DNA of 64,000 bases from an uncultured Olsenella sp. (GTDB lineage: Bacteria; Actinomycetota; Coriobacteriia; Coriobacteriales; Atopobiaceae), in NCBI GenBank assembly GCA_934660915.1, contig CAKUIF010000001.1, positions 248,001 to 312,000 of the forward strand, given 5' to 3'. Under the pieces are notes generated by a model, which was not told the origin of the DNA, searched no databases, and was given only the letters and a program-made list of their open reading frames with translations. Below are positions 8,016-17,323 of the stretch, piece after piece. The position numbers and the translations under genes are program-made. Positions within the stretch are counted from its first letter, which is position 1. Every line of letters begins with the position of its first letter.

Positions 8016-9668
8016 CTAGGCGCGCAGGGAGGCGTGACCGAGGTCAGCGATGCCCTGGGCGTTGTAGTAGAGCTCGTTGACGCGATCGGACGCAACGTGC
8101 TGGTGAGCGTAGAACATGATCGGGATGATCGGCATATCGTCGGCGACCATCTGGTTGATCTTGCGGAACGCGTCCTTGCGGTCGTCCTCGTCAACAATCT
8201 TGCGGGCGTCGTCGATGGCGGCGTCGACCTCAGGGTTGTTGTAGCGGGAGTAGTTGTTGTCCGCGGTGGAGTAGAAGTTCGGGAAGATGAAGTTGTCGAG
8301 CGTCGGGTAGTCGGCGATCCAGCCGAGACGGCCCATCTGGAAGTCACCGTCGGTCAGGCCCTGGAGGTAGGCAGCCCACTCCTTGGTGTCCTGCTCGACG
8401 TTGAGACCCACGGCGGTGAGGTCGGACTGGATGCAGGACATGATGTCCTCGTGGCCGCCGCCGGAGTTGTAGCTCAGCTTGACGGTGGTGCCGGCGAGGC
8501 CCTTCTCGTCAATGATCTTCTTTGCGGCCTCGGGATCGTACTTGGCGTACTCCCAGCTGCCGCCCTTCTTGTCGATGATCGGCGGGAAGACGTTGTCAGC
8601 AGGCTGGCGGACGCCCTCATAGAGGGTGTCGACGATGTTCTGGCGGTTGATGGCCAGGCCGATGGCGTGACGCAGGTCCTTGTTGGCCATGGTCTCGTCC
8701 TCGAGGTTGACGGCGAGGTAGTAGATGGAGGCCTCGGCGCCGGCGAGGGTCTGGCGGCTCGGGGAGATGGTGTAGCCGTCGACGGAGGAGCCGTACTTCT
8801 CGGTCAGCTCGGCAAAGCGGCCGGTCGGAATCTGGCAGAAGTCCATGTTGCCGGCCTCAAGCTCGCTGTAAGCGGTCTTGGGGTCCTTCTGGATGGAGAA
8901 GTTGATGGCGTCGAGGGCGGGCTTGTCGCCGTAGTAGTCATCAAAGCGCTTGACGTTGATGTACTGGCCGGACTCCCACTTGCCGTCCATCATGAAGGGG
9001 CCGTTGCCGATCGGGGCAAGCAGGTAGCTCGCGGGGTCCTCGAGAGCTGCCTTAGGCGCGGGAGCAAGACCCGGGTGGCAGCAGACGGACAGGAAGTCGG
9101 CCATCGGCTCCTTGAGGGTGACGACGAAGGTCTTGTCGTCGGGGCAGGTGAGGCCGGTAAGCTCGGTAGCCTCGCCAGCGGCCATCTCGTCGTAGCCGAC
9201 GACCGGGGCGAGGTGGTAGCCGATCTCGCCGGGGCTGGTCATCGTGGTGTCGACCAGACGCTGCCAGCCGCGCTTGAAGGACTCGGAGTCCACGGGGTCG
9301 CCGTTGTGGAACTTGGCGTCCTTGAGGTGGAAGGTGAAGACGGTGTTGTCGTCGTTGATCTCCCAGGACTCGGCAGCCTTGGCTTTGACCTCGCTCTTGT
9401 CCCAGTCCCACTCGACGAGGGAGTCAAAGAGGACGTGGCCGACCTGGGTGCCCTCGGACTCCTGAAGGTTGTAGTGGTCGATGGCGACAGGGTCGGAGAT
9501 ATAGAACTTGAAGGTACCACCCTCGCTGGCCTTGACAGTGCCACCGTTGGTGGACGCCGCATTGTTGTTCTTGCCGCAGGCGGCGAGAGCAGCGAGGGCG
9601 CTGGCAGCGAGGCTGCCCTTCACAAAGGTGCGGCGAGAAACACCGCCGCCGTTCCTATCCAGAGCCAT
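8016..9668 (-). CDS. oppA: Oligopeptide-binding lipoprotein OppA
   Basis: Extracellular solute-binding protein (SBP family 5), 550 residues. The start is ATG at 9668 behind AGGAGGAGGAGG. The signal has a twin-arginine motif (SRRTFVKG) followed by a lipobox ALAACG, so it is a Tat-exported lipoprotein. Family features include ESWEINDD, the conserved APIGNGPF and the C-terminal DMPIIPIMF. It is closely related along its whole length to the orphan binding protein at 18574-20220. It heads oppABCDF; the hairpin after it suggests higher expression than the permeases. Confidence 0.93.
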   Translation of the reverse strand: MALDRNGGGVSRRTFVKGSLAASALAALAACGKNNNAASTNGGTVKASEGGTFKFYISDPVAIDHYNLQESEGTQVGHVLFDSLVEWDWDKSEVKAKAAESWEINDDNTVFTFHLKDAKFHNGDPVDSESFKRGWQRLVDTTMTSPGEIGYHLAPVVGYDEMAAGEATELTGLTCPDDKTFVVTLKEPMADFLSVCCHPGLAPAPKAALEDPASYLLAPIGNGPFMMDGKWESGQYINVKRFDDYYGDKPALDAINFSIQKDPKTAYSELEAGNMDFCQIPTGRFAELTEKYGSSVDGYTISPSRQTLAGAEASIYYLAVNLEDETMANKDLRHAIGLAINRQNIVDTLYEGVRQPADNVFPPIIDKKGGSWEYAKYDPEAAKKIIDEKGLAGTTVKLSYNSGGGHEDIMSCIQSDLTAVGLNVEQDTKEWAAYLQGLTDGDFQMGRLGWIADYPTLDNFIFPNFYSTADNNYSRYNNPEVDAAIDDARKIVDEDDRKDAFRKINQMVADDMPIIPIMFYAHQHVASDRVNELYYNAQGIADLGHASLRA

Positions 9669-9860
9669 ATTATTTCCTCCTCCTCCTATAAGGCGGGCGG
9701 GCAACCGGTTTGCCCAATATCCCGTATCTTCCCCATAGGCACACCTTTATATAGGCGCTCCTTAGCTATGAGGTTCGATAACGGTAAGCTAAAACATTGA
9801 TGATTTCTTGAAGGTAAGTCAATTGTTACGCCTTATTTAACATAAGGTCACCGTTCACAT

Positions 9861-9894
9861 AAGAATAGGAGACGGTCGCCCGTCTCCTATTCTT
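9861..9894 (-). terminator. Terminator after secG
   Basis: A perfect 14-bp inverted repeat (AAGAATAGGAGACG and complement) with a 6-nt loop, 31 nt after the secG stop. The arm ends in TTCTTA on the minus strand. It separates the glycolytic/secG unit from opp. The remaining 190 nt up to oppA hold the opp promoter region, including TTGACT on the minus strand near 9815, but no convincing -10 could be chosen. Confidence 0.75.
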
Positions 9895-9924
9895 GATTCA
9901 CAACTTTGTGTTATAAGGCGCCCG

Positions 9925-10176
9925 CTAGAAGATGGTGCCCGTGGGGAAGGTGAGGGTCATCACGATGACACACACGATGAAAACGGTCGTGGTGATCACG
10001 GTGAGGCGATCGAGGTTCTTCTCCCAGATGCCGGAGCCGGAAGCGGCGTTGTAGAGCGAGGACGCGATCATGTCGGAGACGCCGGTGCCCTTGCCGGAGT
10101 GCATGAGCACGAGGATCACGGTGAGGACGCCGGAGATGACGAGCAGCGCGAGAAGCACGTAGTTGATCGGGTTCAA
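9925..10176 (-). CDS. secG: Preprotein translocase subunit SecG
   Basis: A small membrane protein of 83 residues with two hydrophobic helices (YVLLALLVISGVLTVILVLMH and TVITTTVFIVCVIVMTL) joined by a loop containing GKGTGVSD and a Gly/Ser-rich stretch. It is the accessory subunit of the SecYEG channel. The start is TTG at 10176, with AAAGGAG seven bases upstream; the open frame further upstream has no ribosome site and does not look like SecG. Its place after the glycolytic genes is a common arrangement in Gram-positive bacteria. Confidence 0.9.
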   Translation of the reverse strand: MNPINYVLLALLVISGVLTVILVLMHSGKGTGVSDMIASSLYNAASGSGIWEKNLDRLTVITTTVFIVCVIVMTLTFPTGTIF

Positions 10177-10304
10177 AGGGACTCTCCTTTGGCGGTGCGG
10201 TTCATACAATTGATAACTGTACCACAGCCTAGAACTTCTGCGAGCCCTCCCCTCTTGCACACAAAATGGGCAGCCCGGTTCCTCTTGGCACTACATATAG
10301 AAAA

Positions 10305-10330
10305 CGCCCGCCGGCATAAGCCGACGGGCG
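10305..10330 (-). terminator. Terminator after gpmI
   Basis: An 11-bp stem (one G-U pair) with a TTAT loop, followed by TTTT on the minus strand, 26 nt beyond the gpmI stop codon. secG therefore probably has its own promoter or depends on read-through. Confidence 0.8.
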
Positions 10331-10355
10331 CAGATTCAGGCGATTGCCCTTGGTC

Positions 10356-11909
10356 CTACTCCTCGGAGGCGAGCACGCGGCCCGTCATCTCGGCGGAAGG
10401 CTCGAGGCCAGCCAGCGTGAGCATCGTCGGGGCGATGTCGGACAGGCGGCCATCCTCGATACCAGCGAGCTGGGCCTTCTCGTCGACGACGATGAAGGGC
10501 ACGCGGTTCGTGGTGTGAGCCGTGAACGGGTGCTTGTGGCCCTCGCCGTCAACGTCGAACATGTGGTCGGCGTTGCCGTGGTCGGCGGTGATGAGGGCAA
10601 AGCCGCCCTTGGCCAGGATGGCCGGGATGACCTTAGAGAGGGCGGTGTCGACTGCCTCGACGGCCTTGACCGCGGCCTCGAAGACGCCGGTGTGGCCAAC
10701 CATGTCGCAGTTGGCAAAGTTCACGATGTAGAAGTCGGCGCGGTCATCATTGATGGCCTCGACGAGCTTCTCGGTGACCTCGGGGGCGCTCATCTCGGGC
10801 TTGAGGTCGTAGGTGGCGACCTTCGGCGACGGGACGAGGACGCGCTCCTCGCCGGGCTTGGGGTCCTCGATGCCGCCGTTCAGGAAGAACGTCACATGGG
10901 CGTACTTCTCGGTCTCGGCGGTGTGGAGCTGCTTCAGGCCGTTCTGGGCGATGACGTCGGCCAGGACGTTCTCGGGGAAGGTCTTCGGGAAGGCCACCTC
11001 GACGTCGAAGCTCGGGTCGTACTCGGTCATGGTGACGAAGTGCGACAGGGCAATCTGCTCGCGCTCGAAGCCGTCGAACTTCGCGTCGGTGAACACGCGG
11101 GTCATCTGACGGGCGCGGTCGGGACGGAAGTTGAAGAAGATGACGGCGTCGCCGGCGTGGACACCCTCGTTGTGGCACGCGAAGGGCTCGACGAACTCGT
11201 CGCCGCGCGGGTCCTTCTCGTAGTAGGCCTTGATGCCCTCGACCGGGCAGGTCTCGGCCTCGGAGGCGTTCACGATGACGTCATAGGCGCGCTGGACGCG
11301 CTCCCAGCGGTTATCGCGGTCCATGGCCCAGTAGCGGCCGGAGACCGTGGCCACGCGGGCGTCGGCGCCGGTGCGCTCGGAGAGCTCCTTGAGGAAGTCG
11401 CAGAACTCGCTCACGTAGCCGGCACCCGACTGCGGGTCGACGTCGCGGCCGTCCATGAAGGCGTGGACGCGGATCGTCTTGACGCCGCGCTCGGCGGCCA
11501 TCTTGACGAGGGCCTCGACGTGGTTCATGTGGGAGTGCACGCCGCCGGGGCTCATGAGGCCCATCAGGTGGAGAGTCTTGCCCTCCGCCTTGGCGTCGTC
11601 CATAGCCTTGACAAAGACGGGGTTCTCGTTGATGGAGCCGTCCTTGATGGCGTTGTTGATGCGGGAGAGCTCCTGGAACACGATGCGGCCGGCGCCGATG
11701 TTCAGGTGGCCCACCTCGGAGTTGCCCATCTGGCCGTCGGGCAGGCCGACGTCCTCGCCGGAAGCGCCCAGCGTGGTGTGCGGGTACTTGGCGTAGAGGC
11801 TGTCGAGGAACGGGTGGCTGGCGCTCGTGACGGCGTTCTCGTCGTTAGCGGGAGCCAGGCCGCAGCCGTCCATGATGACAAGAAGTGCAGGAAGATGACG
11901 CTCGGACAT
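10356..11909 (-). CDS. gpmI: 2,3-bisphosphoglycerate-independent phosphoglycerate mutase
   Basis: Interconverts 3- and 2-phosphoglycerate in glycolysis through a phosphoserine intermediate and two divalent metals. The 517 residues match the usual length. Visible motifs are the N-terminal metal site VIMDGCGL, the catalytic serine in QMGNSEVGHLN (Ser64), HAFMDGRDVDP and the C-terminal metal site TADHGNADHM. It follows tpiA by 6 nt and is the last gene before the terminator at 10305. Confidence 0.97.
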   Translation of the reverse strand: MSERHLPALLVIMDGCGLAPANDENAVTSASHPFLDSLYAKYPHTTLGASGEDVGLPDGQMGNSEVGHLNIGAGRIVFQELSRINNAIKDGSINENPVFVKAMDDAKAEGKTLHLMGLMSPGGVHSHMNHVEALVKMAAERGVKTIRVHAFMDGRDVDPQSGAGYVSEFCDFLKELSERTGADARVATVSGRYWAMDRDNRWERVQRAYDVIVNASEAETCPVEGIKAYYEKDPRGDEFVEPFACHNEGVHAGDAVIFFNFRPDRARQMTRVFTDAKFDGFEREQIALSHFVTMTEYDPSFDVEVAFPKTFPENVLADVIAQNGLKQLHTAETEKYAHVTFFLNGGIEDPKPGEERVLVPSPKVATYDLKPEMSAPEVTEKLVEAINDDRADFYIVNFANCDMVGHTGVFEAAVKAVEAVDTALSKVIPAILAKGGFALITADHGNADHMFDVDGEGHKHPFTAHTTNRVPFIVVDEKAQLAGIEDGRLSDIAPTMLTLAGLEPSAEMTGRVLASEE

Positions 11910-11915
11910 TGTGCG

Positions 11916-12683
11916 CTACTCCCCTGCCTTGATGACCATCTGGGAGAAGTCCTCGGCCTTGAGCGAGGCGCCGCCCACGAGGGCGCCGTCCACGTCGGGC
12001 TTGGCGACAAGCTCAGCGATGTTGCTGGGCTTGGCGGAGCCGCCGTACAGGACGCGGATGCCGTCGGCGGTCTCCTGGCCGAAGATCTGAACCAGGGTCT
12101 CGCGGATGGCGCCGCAGACCTCCTGGGCGTCGTCGGCAGTGGCGGTCTTGCCGGTGCCGATGGCCCAGATGGGCTCGTAGGCGATGACGTACTTGGAGGG
12201 GTCGGTGATCTCGAGGCCCTCGGTGTCCTTCTTGATCTGGTCGACGACGAACTCGACGTGCTTGCCGGCCTCGCGAACCTCAAGCGGCTCGCCGCAGCAG
12301 GAGATCGGCACGATGTTGTGGGCCATCAGGGCCTTGGCCTTCTTGTTGATGTCCTCGTCGGTCTCGCCGAAGTAGCCGCGACGCTCGGAGTGGCCGATGA
12401 CGCAGTAGGTAGCGCCCACGGACTCGAGCATGGAGGGAGCGGTCTCGCCGGTGAAGGCGCCGGACTCCTCGAAGTAGACGTTCTGGGCGCCCAGGGCGAA
12501 GGGGGCGGAAGTCTGGTCGATGACCTCGGAGACACCCTTGAGATCGACGGTCGGCGGGCAGACGACGACGTCAACCTTGACCTCGACGTCCTTGAGGGCA
12601 TCGGCAAGACCCTGAGCGAGGACGACGCCCTCGGTGTAGGTCTTGTTCATCTTCCAGTTGCCAGCGATCATGAGTTTACGCAT
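11916..12683 (-). CDS. tpiA: Triosephosphate isomerase
   Basis: Interconverts dihydroxyacetone phosphate and glyceraldehyde 3-phosphate. The 255 residues carry GNWKMNK (catalytic Lys), IGHSERR (catalytic His), AYEPIWAIGTG (catalytic Glu) and the phosphate loop YGGSAKPSN. The chosen start, ATG at 12683, overlaps the pgk stop by 8 nt (ATGCGTAA), a classical coupled junction. Upstream extension of the frame is antisense-like and lacks a ribosome site. Confidence 0.97.
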   Translation of the reverse strand: MRKLMIAGNWKMNKTYTEGVVLAQGLADALKDVEVKVDVVVCPPTVDLKGVSEVIDQTSAPFALGAQNVYFEESGAFTGETAPSMLESVGATYCVIGHSERRGYFGETDEDINKKAKALMAHNIVPISCCGEPLEVREAGKHVEFVVDQIKKDTEGLEITDPSKYVIAYEPIWAIGTGKTATADDAQEVCGAIRETLVQIFGQETADGIRVLYGGSAKPSNIAELVAKPDVDGALVGGASLKAEDFSQMVIKAGE

Positions 12684-13866
12684 CGAGAAGCGCCTCCACT
12701 CCAGGAAGAGCCTTGCCCTCGACGAGCTCCATGGAGGCACCGCCGCCAGTGGAGATCCAGCTCATCTTGTCGGCCAGGCCGAACTTGTTGACGGCCGCGA
12801 CGGAGTCGCCGCCACCGATGATGGACGTGCAGTCAGAGTCGGCCACGGCGCGGCAGACGGCCTCGGTGCCGTGAGCGAAGTTGTCGAACTCGAAGACGCC
12901 CATGGGGCCGTTCCAGAAGACGGTCTTGGCGCCCTTGATGGCCTCAGCGTAGAGCTCCTCGGTCTTGGGACCGATGTCCATGCCCTCGCGGTCATCGGGG
13001 ATGGCGTCGGAGGCAACGACCTCGGGAACGGCATCCTCGCCGAAGTGATCGGCAACGCGGTTGTCGACGGGGAGCAGAATCTTGACGCCCTTGGCCTCGG
13101 CCTTCTTGAGCATCTCGCCCGCGCGCTCGACCCAGTCCTCCTCCTTGAGGGACTGGCCGACGGTGAGGCCCTGGGCCAGGAAGAAGGTGTAGGCCATGCC
13201 GCCGCCGATGATCAGGGTGTCGGCGGAGTCGATGAGGTGATCGAGGACGCCGATCTTGGAGGAAACCTTGGAGCCGCCGACGATGGCGACGAAGGGGCGC
13301 TCAGGCTCGGCGAAGATGCCGGTCAGGGTGTCGACCTCCTTCTCGAGCAGGAAGCCGGCGTAGGCAGGCAGGTAGGCGGCGGGACCCACGACGGAACCCT
13401 GGGCACGGTGAGCGGTGCCGAAGGCGTCGAGGACGAAGATGTCGCCATAGGAAGCGAGGGTCTTGGCGATCTCGGGGTCGTTCTTCTTCTCGCGCTTGTC
13501 GAAGCGGACGTTCTCGAGAACGAGGATGTCGCCGGGCTCGAGGGCGGCAACGGCCTCGGCGGCCTTCTCGCCGTAGGTGTCCTCGACGAACTTGACCTCG
13601 TAGCCGGTGAGCTCAGCGAGCTTCTCGGCGGCGGGGCGCAGGGAGAGCTCGGGCTGGAAGCCGGTGCCGTCCGGACGGCCGAGGTGGCTCATCAGGATGA
13701 TCTTGGCGTTGTGCTCCTTGAGGTACTGGATGGTGGGGATGGCGGCGCGAACGCGGGTGTCGTCGGTGACGACGCCGTCCTTCAGGGGCACGTTGAAGTC
13801 AACGCGCATAAGGACGCGCTTGCCGTCGACATCGGCGTCGCGGACGGTCTTCTTGGTGAAAGCCAT
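12676..13866 (-). CDS. pgk: Phosphoglycerate kinase
   Basis: Makes ATP from 1,3-bisphosphoglycerate. The 396 residues are of normal length, with the N-terminal RVDFNVPLKDG, the substrate-binding SHLGRPDG, the hinge region and the nucleotide-binding GGGDSVAAV near the C-terminus. The start ATG at 13866 has AAAGGAG seven bases upstream. It lies 102 nt after gap, across a terminator, and overlaps tpiA. Confidence 0.97.
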   Translation of the reverse strand: MAFTKKTVRDADVDGKRVLMRVDFNVPLKDGVVTDDTRVRAAIPTIQYLKEHNAKIILMSHLGRPDGTGFQPELSLRPAAEKLAELTGYEVKFVEDTYGEKAAEAVAALEPGDILVLENVRFDKREKKNDPEIAKTLASYGDIFVLDAFGTAHRAQGSVVGPAAYLPAYAGFLLEKEVDTLTGIFAEPERPFVAIVGGSKVSSKIGVLDHLIDSADTLIIGGGMAYTFFLAQGLTVGQSLKEEDWVERAGEMLKKAEAKGVKILLPVDNRVADHFGEDAVPEVVASDAIPDDREGMDIGPKTEELYAEAIKGAKTVFWNGPMGVFEFDNFAHGTEAVCRAVADSDCTSIIGGGDSVAAVNKFGLADKMSWISTGGGASMELVEGKALPGVEALLDA

Positions 13867-13896
13867 GCTCAAACTCCTTTACTAGAAGCTTCAAAC

Positions 13897-13940
13897 AAAA
13901 AAGGGGCGCGGCCGCGGCCCGAGAGCTGCGACCGCACCCC
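13897..13940 (-). terminator. Terminator between gap and pgk
   Basis: A 13-bp GC stem with two G-U pairs (13903-13915 with 13928-13940) followed by TTTTTT on the minus strand. It lies just after gap, so gap is probably expressed well above pgk-tpiA-gpmI. Confidence 0.85.
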
Positions 13941-13968
13941 CAAGATGCCAATCGAACGAGGCGAGAAC

Positions 13969-14994
13969 TTAGGCGACGAACTTCTCGAAGTACTTGATGG
14001 TGCGGACCATCTGAGAGGTGTAGGAGTTCTCGTTGTCGTACCAAGAGGTGACCTGGACGAGGGACTGGCCGTTGCCAAGGTCCTGGACCATGGTCTGGGT
14101 GGCGTCGAAGATGGAGCCGTGGGTCTCGCCGACGATGTCGCGGGAGACGATCTCGTCCTCGTTGTAGGCGAAGGTCTCGGGGATGGACTCGGCGTAGGCC
14201 TTCATAGCGGCGTTGACCTCGTCGACGGTGACCTTCTTGTCAACGACGGCGTAGAGGTTGGTGAGGGAGCCGGTGGGCGTCGGGACGCGCTGAGCGGCGC
14301 CGATCAGCTTGCCGTTGAGCTCGGGGAGAACGAGGCCGATGGCCTTGGCGGCACCGGTGGAGTTCGGGACGATGTTCTCGGAGCAAGCGCGGGAACGACG
14401 CTTGTTGCCCTTGCGCTGCGGGCCGTCGAGCGGCATCTGGTCGCCGGTGAAGGCGTGGATGGTGGTCATGATGCCGGAGACGATGGGGGCGAAGTCGTTC
14501 AGGCCCTTGGCCATCGGGGCGAGGCAGTTGGTGGTGCAGGAAGCAGCGGAGATGATGTTGTCATCAGCGGTGAGCTGCTCGTGGTTGACGTTGTAGACGA
14601 TGGTCGGCAGGTCGTTGCCCGCGGGAGCGGAGATGACGACCTTCTTGGCGCCGGCGTTGATGTGAGCCTGGGCCTTGGCCTTGGAGGTGTAGAAGCCGGT
14701 GCACTCAAGCACGACGTCGACGTTCAGCTCGCCCCAGGGGAGGTTGTTGGCGTCGGCCTCCTTGTAGATCTTGATCTCCTTGCCGTCGACGACGATGGAG
14801 TCCTCGGTAGCCTCGACCTTGTGGTCGCGAGCGTAGTTGCCCTGCGTGGAGTCATACTTCAGCAGGTACGCGAGCATGTCGGGGGAGGTGAGGTCGTTGA
14901 TGGCGACGATCTCGGAGCCCTCGTGACCGAACATCTGACGGAAAGCCAGACGGCCGATGCGACCAAAGCCGTTAATAGCAACCTTTACTGCCAT
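13969..14994 (-). CDS. gap: Glyceraldehyde-3-phosphate dehydrogenase
   Basis: NAD-dependent oxidation and phosphorylation of glyceraldehyde 3-phosphate. The 341 residues have the dinucleotide-binding NGFGRIGR at the N-terminus and the catalytic SAASCTTNCLAP with its nucleophilic Cys. The C-terminal SWYDNENSYT is also present. The start ATG at 14994 is preceded by AAAGGAGAAGGC; the frame continues upstream without a ribosome site. It is the first gene of the glycolytic group. Confidence 0.97.
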   Translation of the reverse strand: MAVKVAINGFGRIGRLAFRQMFGHEGSEIVAINDLTSPDMLAYLLKYDSTQGNYARDHKVEATEDSIVVDGKEIKIYKEADANNLPWGELNVDVVLECTGFYTSKAKAQAHINAGAKKVVISAPAGNDLPTIVYNVNHEQLTADDNIISAASCTTNCLAPMAKGLNDFAPIVSGIMTTIHAFTGDQMPLDGPQRKGNKRRSRACSENIVPNSTGAAKAIGLVLPELNGKLIGAAQRVPTPTGSLTNLYAVVDKKVTVDEVNAAMKAYAESIPETFAYNEDEIVSRDIVGETHGSIFDATQTMVQDLGNGQSLVQVTSWYDNENSYTSQMVRTIKYFEKFVA

Positions 14995-15253
14995 GCCTTC
15001 TCCTTTCACATGGTCCTTGGGGCTTCTCCCCTCGGGCCTGTTTGCGATTGGCAAAACATTGCCACCTCGGAGTGTACCGCAATCGGGGCCGACTTTATAC
15101 CGCGCTCAGCAAATTGAATCGCCGATTTCGGGCAAAAACGCCAAAAATAAGCCACAAATTTGCCCGTCTGCCGAGGTTTTCAGGCCTTTGAGCGATTTTT
15201 GACCTTCTCGGTTGACGTTTTGGCCTCGTTGCCGAGTCGCTCTAAGCAAAGCA

Positions 15254-15294
15254 CGCCGCGGCGCATCGCGGACTTCGATCGATGCGCCGCGGCG
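15254..15294 (-). terminator. Long GC hairpin after the M42 peptidase gene
   Basis: A perfect 15-bp inverted repeat (CGCCGCGGCGCATCG and complement) with an 11-nt loop, 8 nt after the stop codon at 15302. The tail on the minus strand is only TGCTTTG, so termination is likely but not certain. Confidence 0.65.
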
Positions 15295-15301
15295 TTATTA
15301 G

Positions 15302-16375
15302 CTAGAATCCGCGAACGTCCTCTGGGGTCATGCGCTCGGCTACCGCCACCGCGACCTCCGCCGTCATCTTGACGTCGTAGAGCGTGCACAGGGCGGTTCC
15401 GGAGTGGACGTAGCGGCTGGGGACGCCTGCGACCACGCAGGGGACGTCGAGCATGTGGATAGGCCCACCGTCGGTGCCGCCGCCCTCGCGCACGCTCGTC
15501 TGGCACACAAGCCCCGCCTCCGAGGCGCACTTGAGAACGAAGCGCTGGTAACGCGGATTGGTGATCATGCAGCAGTCAAAGTAGCGAAACATCGGGCCCT
15601 GGCGGAAGGCGGTCTGGACGTCATCGGGAATAGTAAAGGTGTCGTCTGCCGGGCAGCCTTCGAACATGAAGGCGACCATGGGCTTGAAGTGCAGGGCCGC
15701 CGCGAGCACGCCCCTCTCGCCCACCTCCTCCATGGAGCTCACCGACGCCACGACGTCGAAGGGAAGGTCGTCGCGCCCGGAAAGCTCGCGCAGGGCAAGA
15801 AGCTCGGCAGCGACTCCCGCGCGGCAATCGAACGCCTTGCCCAGCGCAACGCCGGTCGCCTCGTTGTACTCAAACTTCGTGGCAGGCACAAAGGGCTCGC
15901 CCATACCCATGTGGAAGACGCTCACCGCCTCCTCCTTGGAGGTGGCGCCGACGTCCAGGATGAGCTGAAGCTCCCCGGACGCGCGCTCGGCGGCGCTCAT
16001 GAAGTGAGGCGGCTTCACGCCGATGACGCCATGTATCCACTCGCCAAGCGTGTTCCTCACCAGCACGTCCTGGCCGGCGAGCACGTTGGGAGAGAAGCGG
16101 CCGAGCTCGACGAACGTCATTGTGCCGTTGGAGCGGATGGACTTGACCATGCCGCCGACCTCATCGCCGTGCGCGTCGAGCATGAGAACGGGCTTATTGC
16201 CCGTGAAATTCTTTGGGGTGATGAGCGCATCGTGGACGGTATTGGTCTCGACCTTTGCCCACCCGCTGCAAAAGTCGCGCACAACGTCGACGACCTCGTC
16301 CTCGAAGCCCGAGGGGGACTTTGCGTCAGAAAGCCTGCCAAGAAGGTCTGCGGCCTCGCTGTCATTGAAATCCAT
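15302..16375 (-). CDS. M42-family metallo-aminopeptidase
   Basis: Cytoplasmic dinuclear metal aminopeptidase of the M42 (glutamyl aminopeptidase/TET/FrvX) family, 357 residues. Metal and catalytic features are in place: LMLDAHGDEVGGM (His, Asp), FDCRAGV (bridging Asp; most relatives have FDN or FDD), SSMEEVGERG (Glu-Glu dyad) and the terminal REGGGTDGGPIHM. Relatives form large tetrahedral assemblies that trim short peptides after import. The start has AAAGG nine bases upstream. It lies 48 nt after a creatininase-family gene and is probably the last gene of that unit. The substrate is unknown; the neighbours argue for a particular peptide or amide. Confidence 0.88.
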   Translation of the reverse strand: MDFNDSEAADLLGRLSDAKSPSGFEDEVVDVVRDFCSGWAKVETNTVHDALITPKNFTGNKPVLMLDAHGDEVGGMVKSIRSNGTMTFVELGRFSPNVLAGQDVLVRNTLGEWIHGVIGVKPPHFMSAAERASGELQLILDVGATSKEEAVSVFHMGMGEPFVPATKFEYNEATGVALGKAFDCRAGVAAELLALRELSGRDDLPFDVVASVSSMEEVGERGVLAAALHFKPMVAFMFEGCPADDTFTIPDDVQTAFRQGPMFRYFDCCMITNPRYQRFVLKCASEAGLVCQTSVREGGGTDGGPIHMLDVPCVVAGVPSRYVHSGTALCTLYDVKMTAEVAVAVAERMTPEDVRGF

Positions 16376-16423
16376 GGATAATAGCCTTTCTTCCTAGTAC
16401 CTACAGTCGCGTACGCGCCGGTA

Positions 16424-17245
16424 TCAGTTGTTGTCAGCTCCGGCATATGCCTTGGTCGTGCGGACAGGCATGGGCGCGGGAAGCGGGGCGCGCCCGAGGG
16501 CCCCGATGAAGTCGACGAGGTAGGCGGCGACGCCATCCATCATCTGGCCTCCCCACTCCGGATCGGCAAGCGCCGGGTCGTCAGGACCTATCCAGCCGTT
16601 GCCGGCGTAGCGGCAGGCATCGCGGGGAATCGCGACGTGCGCGCCCTTGAACTCGACGTTGTCCCATCCGGAGGTGGGAAGCTCGTCCGAGATGTCGTTC
16701 GCAAGGGCCATGGGGCCAAGCTCGGAGGCGTCCACCAGCGAGGGATCGACGGCCATCACGGCAGCCGTCTCCTCCGCCCCGCCATGCCCCCCACGCCATG
16801 CAGGGTTGAGCTCGCCCGCCATGAGCCACCAATCCGCCCTGGCGGCAAGGCACCCGCGCCGGTTGAGCTCCTCGCATACGCTCGAGATGGGCTTGATGTT
16901 GGGCCCGTGGCCGTTTATAAAGAGGAACCTTCGCGCGCCATAGTCATAGAGCTGCATGCTGAGCGTCCGGACCAGCGACCGGAGAAGGTCGTAGCCAATC
17001 GAGAGCGTTCCCGGGAACCCCAGGAGGTCATCGGCGTTGCCGAAGGGAATCGTCGGGGCAATAAGGACGTCCTTGCCAAGGGCGGCCTCGATCTTGTCGA
17101 GCAGCAGGTTGGGAGCGAGGGTATCCGTGCCCAGCGGGTTGTGCCTGCCGTGCTCCTCCGTGCTTCCGATTGCCATGACGACAAGGTCGTTTCCCCGCTG
17201 GAAGTAGTCTTCAACCGCAGGCCAGGTACTTAGTTCGATGCGCAT
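16424..17245 (-). CDS. Creatininase-family metal-dependent amidohydrolase, copy 1
   Basis: A cytoplasmic hydrolase of 273 residues in the creatininase fold, whose members cut cyclic or linear amides (creatinine, formamidopyrimidines, or peptides in the case of MftE). All expected metal ligands are visible: Glu and His in GSTEEHGRHNPLGTD plus its Asp, His in NGHGPN and Glu in GGHGGAEETA. AAGGAGG lies four bases before the ATG. It is 78 nt downstream of copy 2 and 48 nt upstream of the M42 peptidase, on the same strand. It is clearly diverged from the other two copies, so this is not a recent duplication. The real substrate cannot be read from sequence. Confidence 0.85.
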   Translation of the reverse strand: MRIELSTWPAVEDYFQRGNDLVVMAIGSTEEHGRHNPLGTDTLAPNLLLDKIEAALGKDVLIAPTIPFGNADDLLGFPGTLSIGYDLLRSLVRTLSMQLYDYGARRFLFINGHGPNIKPISSVCEELNRRGCLAARADWWLMAGELNPAWRGGHGGAEETAAVMAVDPSLVDASELGPMALANDISDELPTSGWDNVEFKGAHVAIPRDACRYAGNGWIGPDDPALADPEWGGQMMDGVAAYLVDFIGALGRAPLPAPMPVRTTKAYAGADNN

Positions 17246-17323
17246 CTTTCCTCCTTGGCTCCAGCCTGCCCCACGGCAAGCCGGGACATATTGTTCTAGG
17301 CATGGTTGTCGGACATGCCCGCG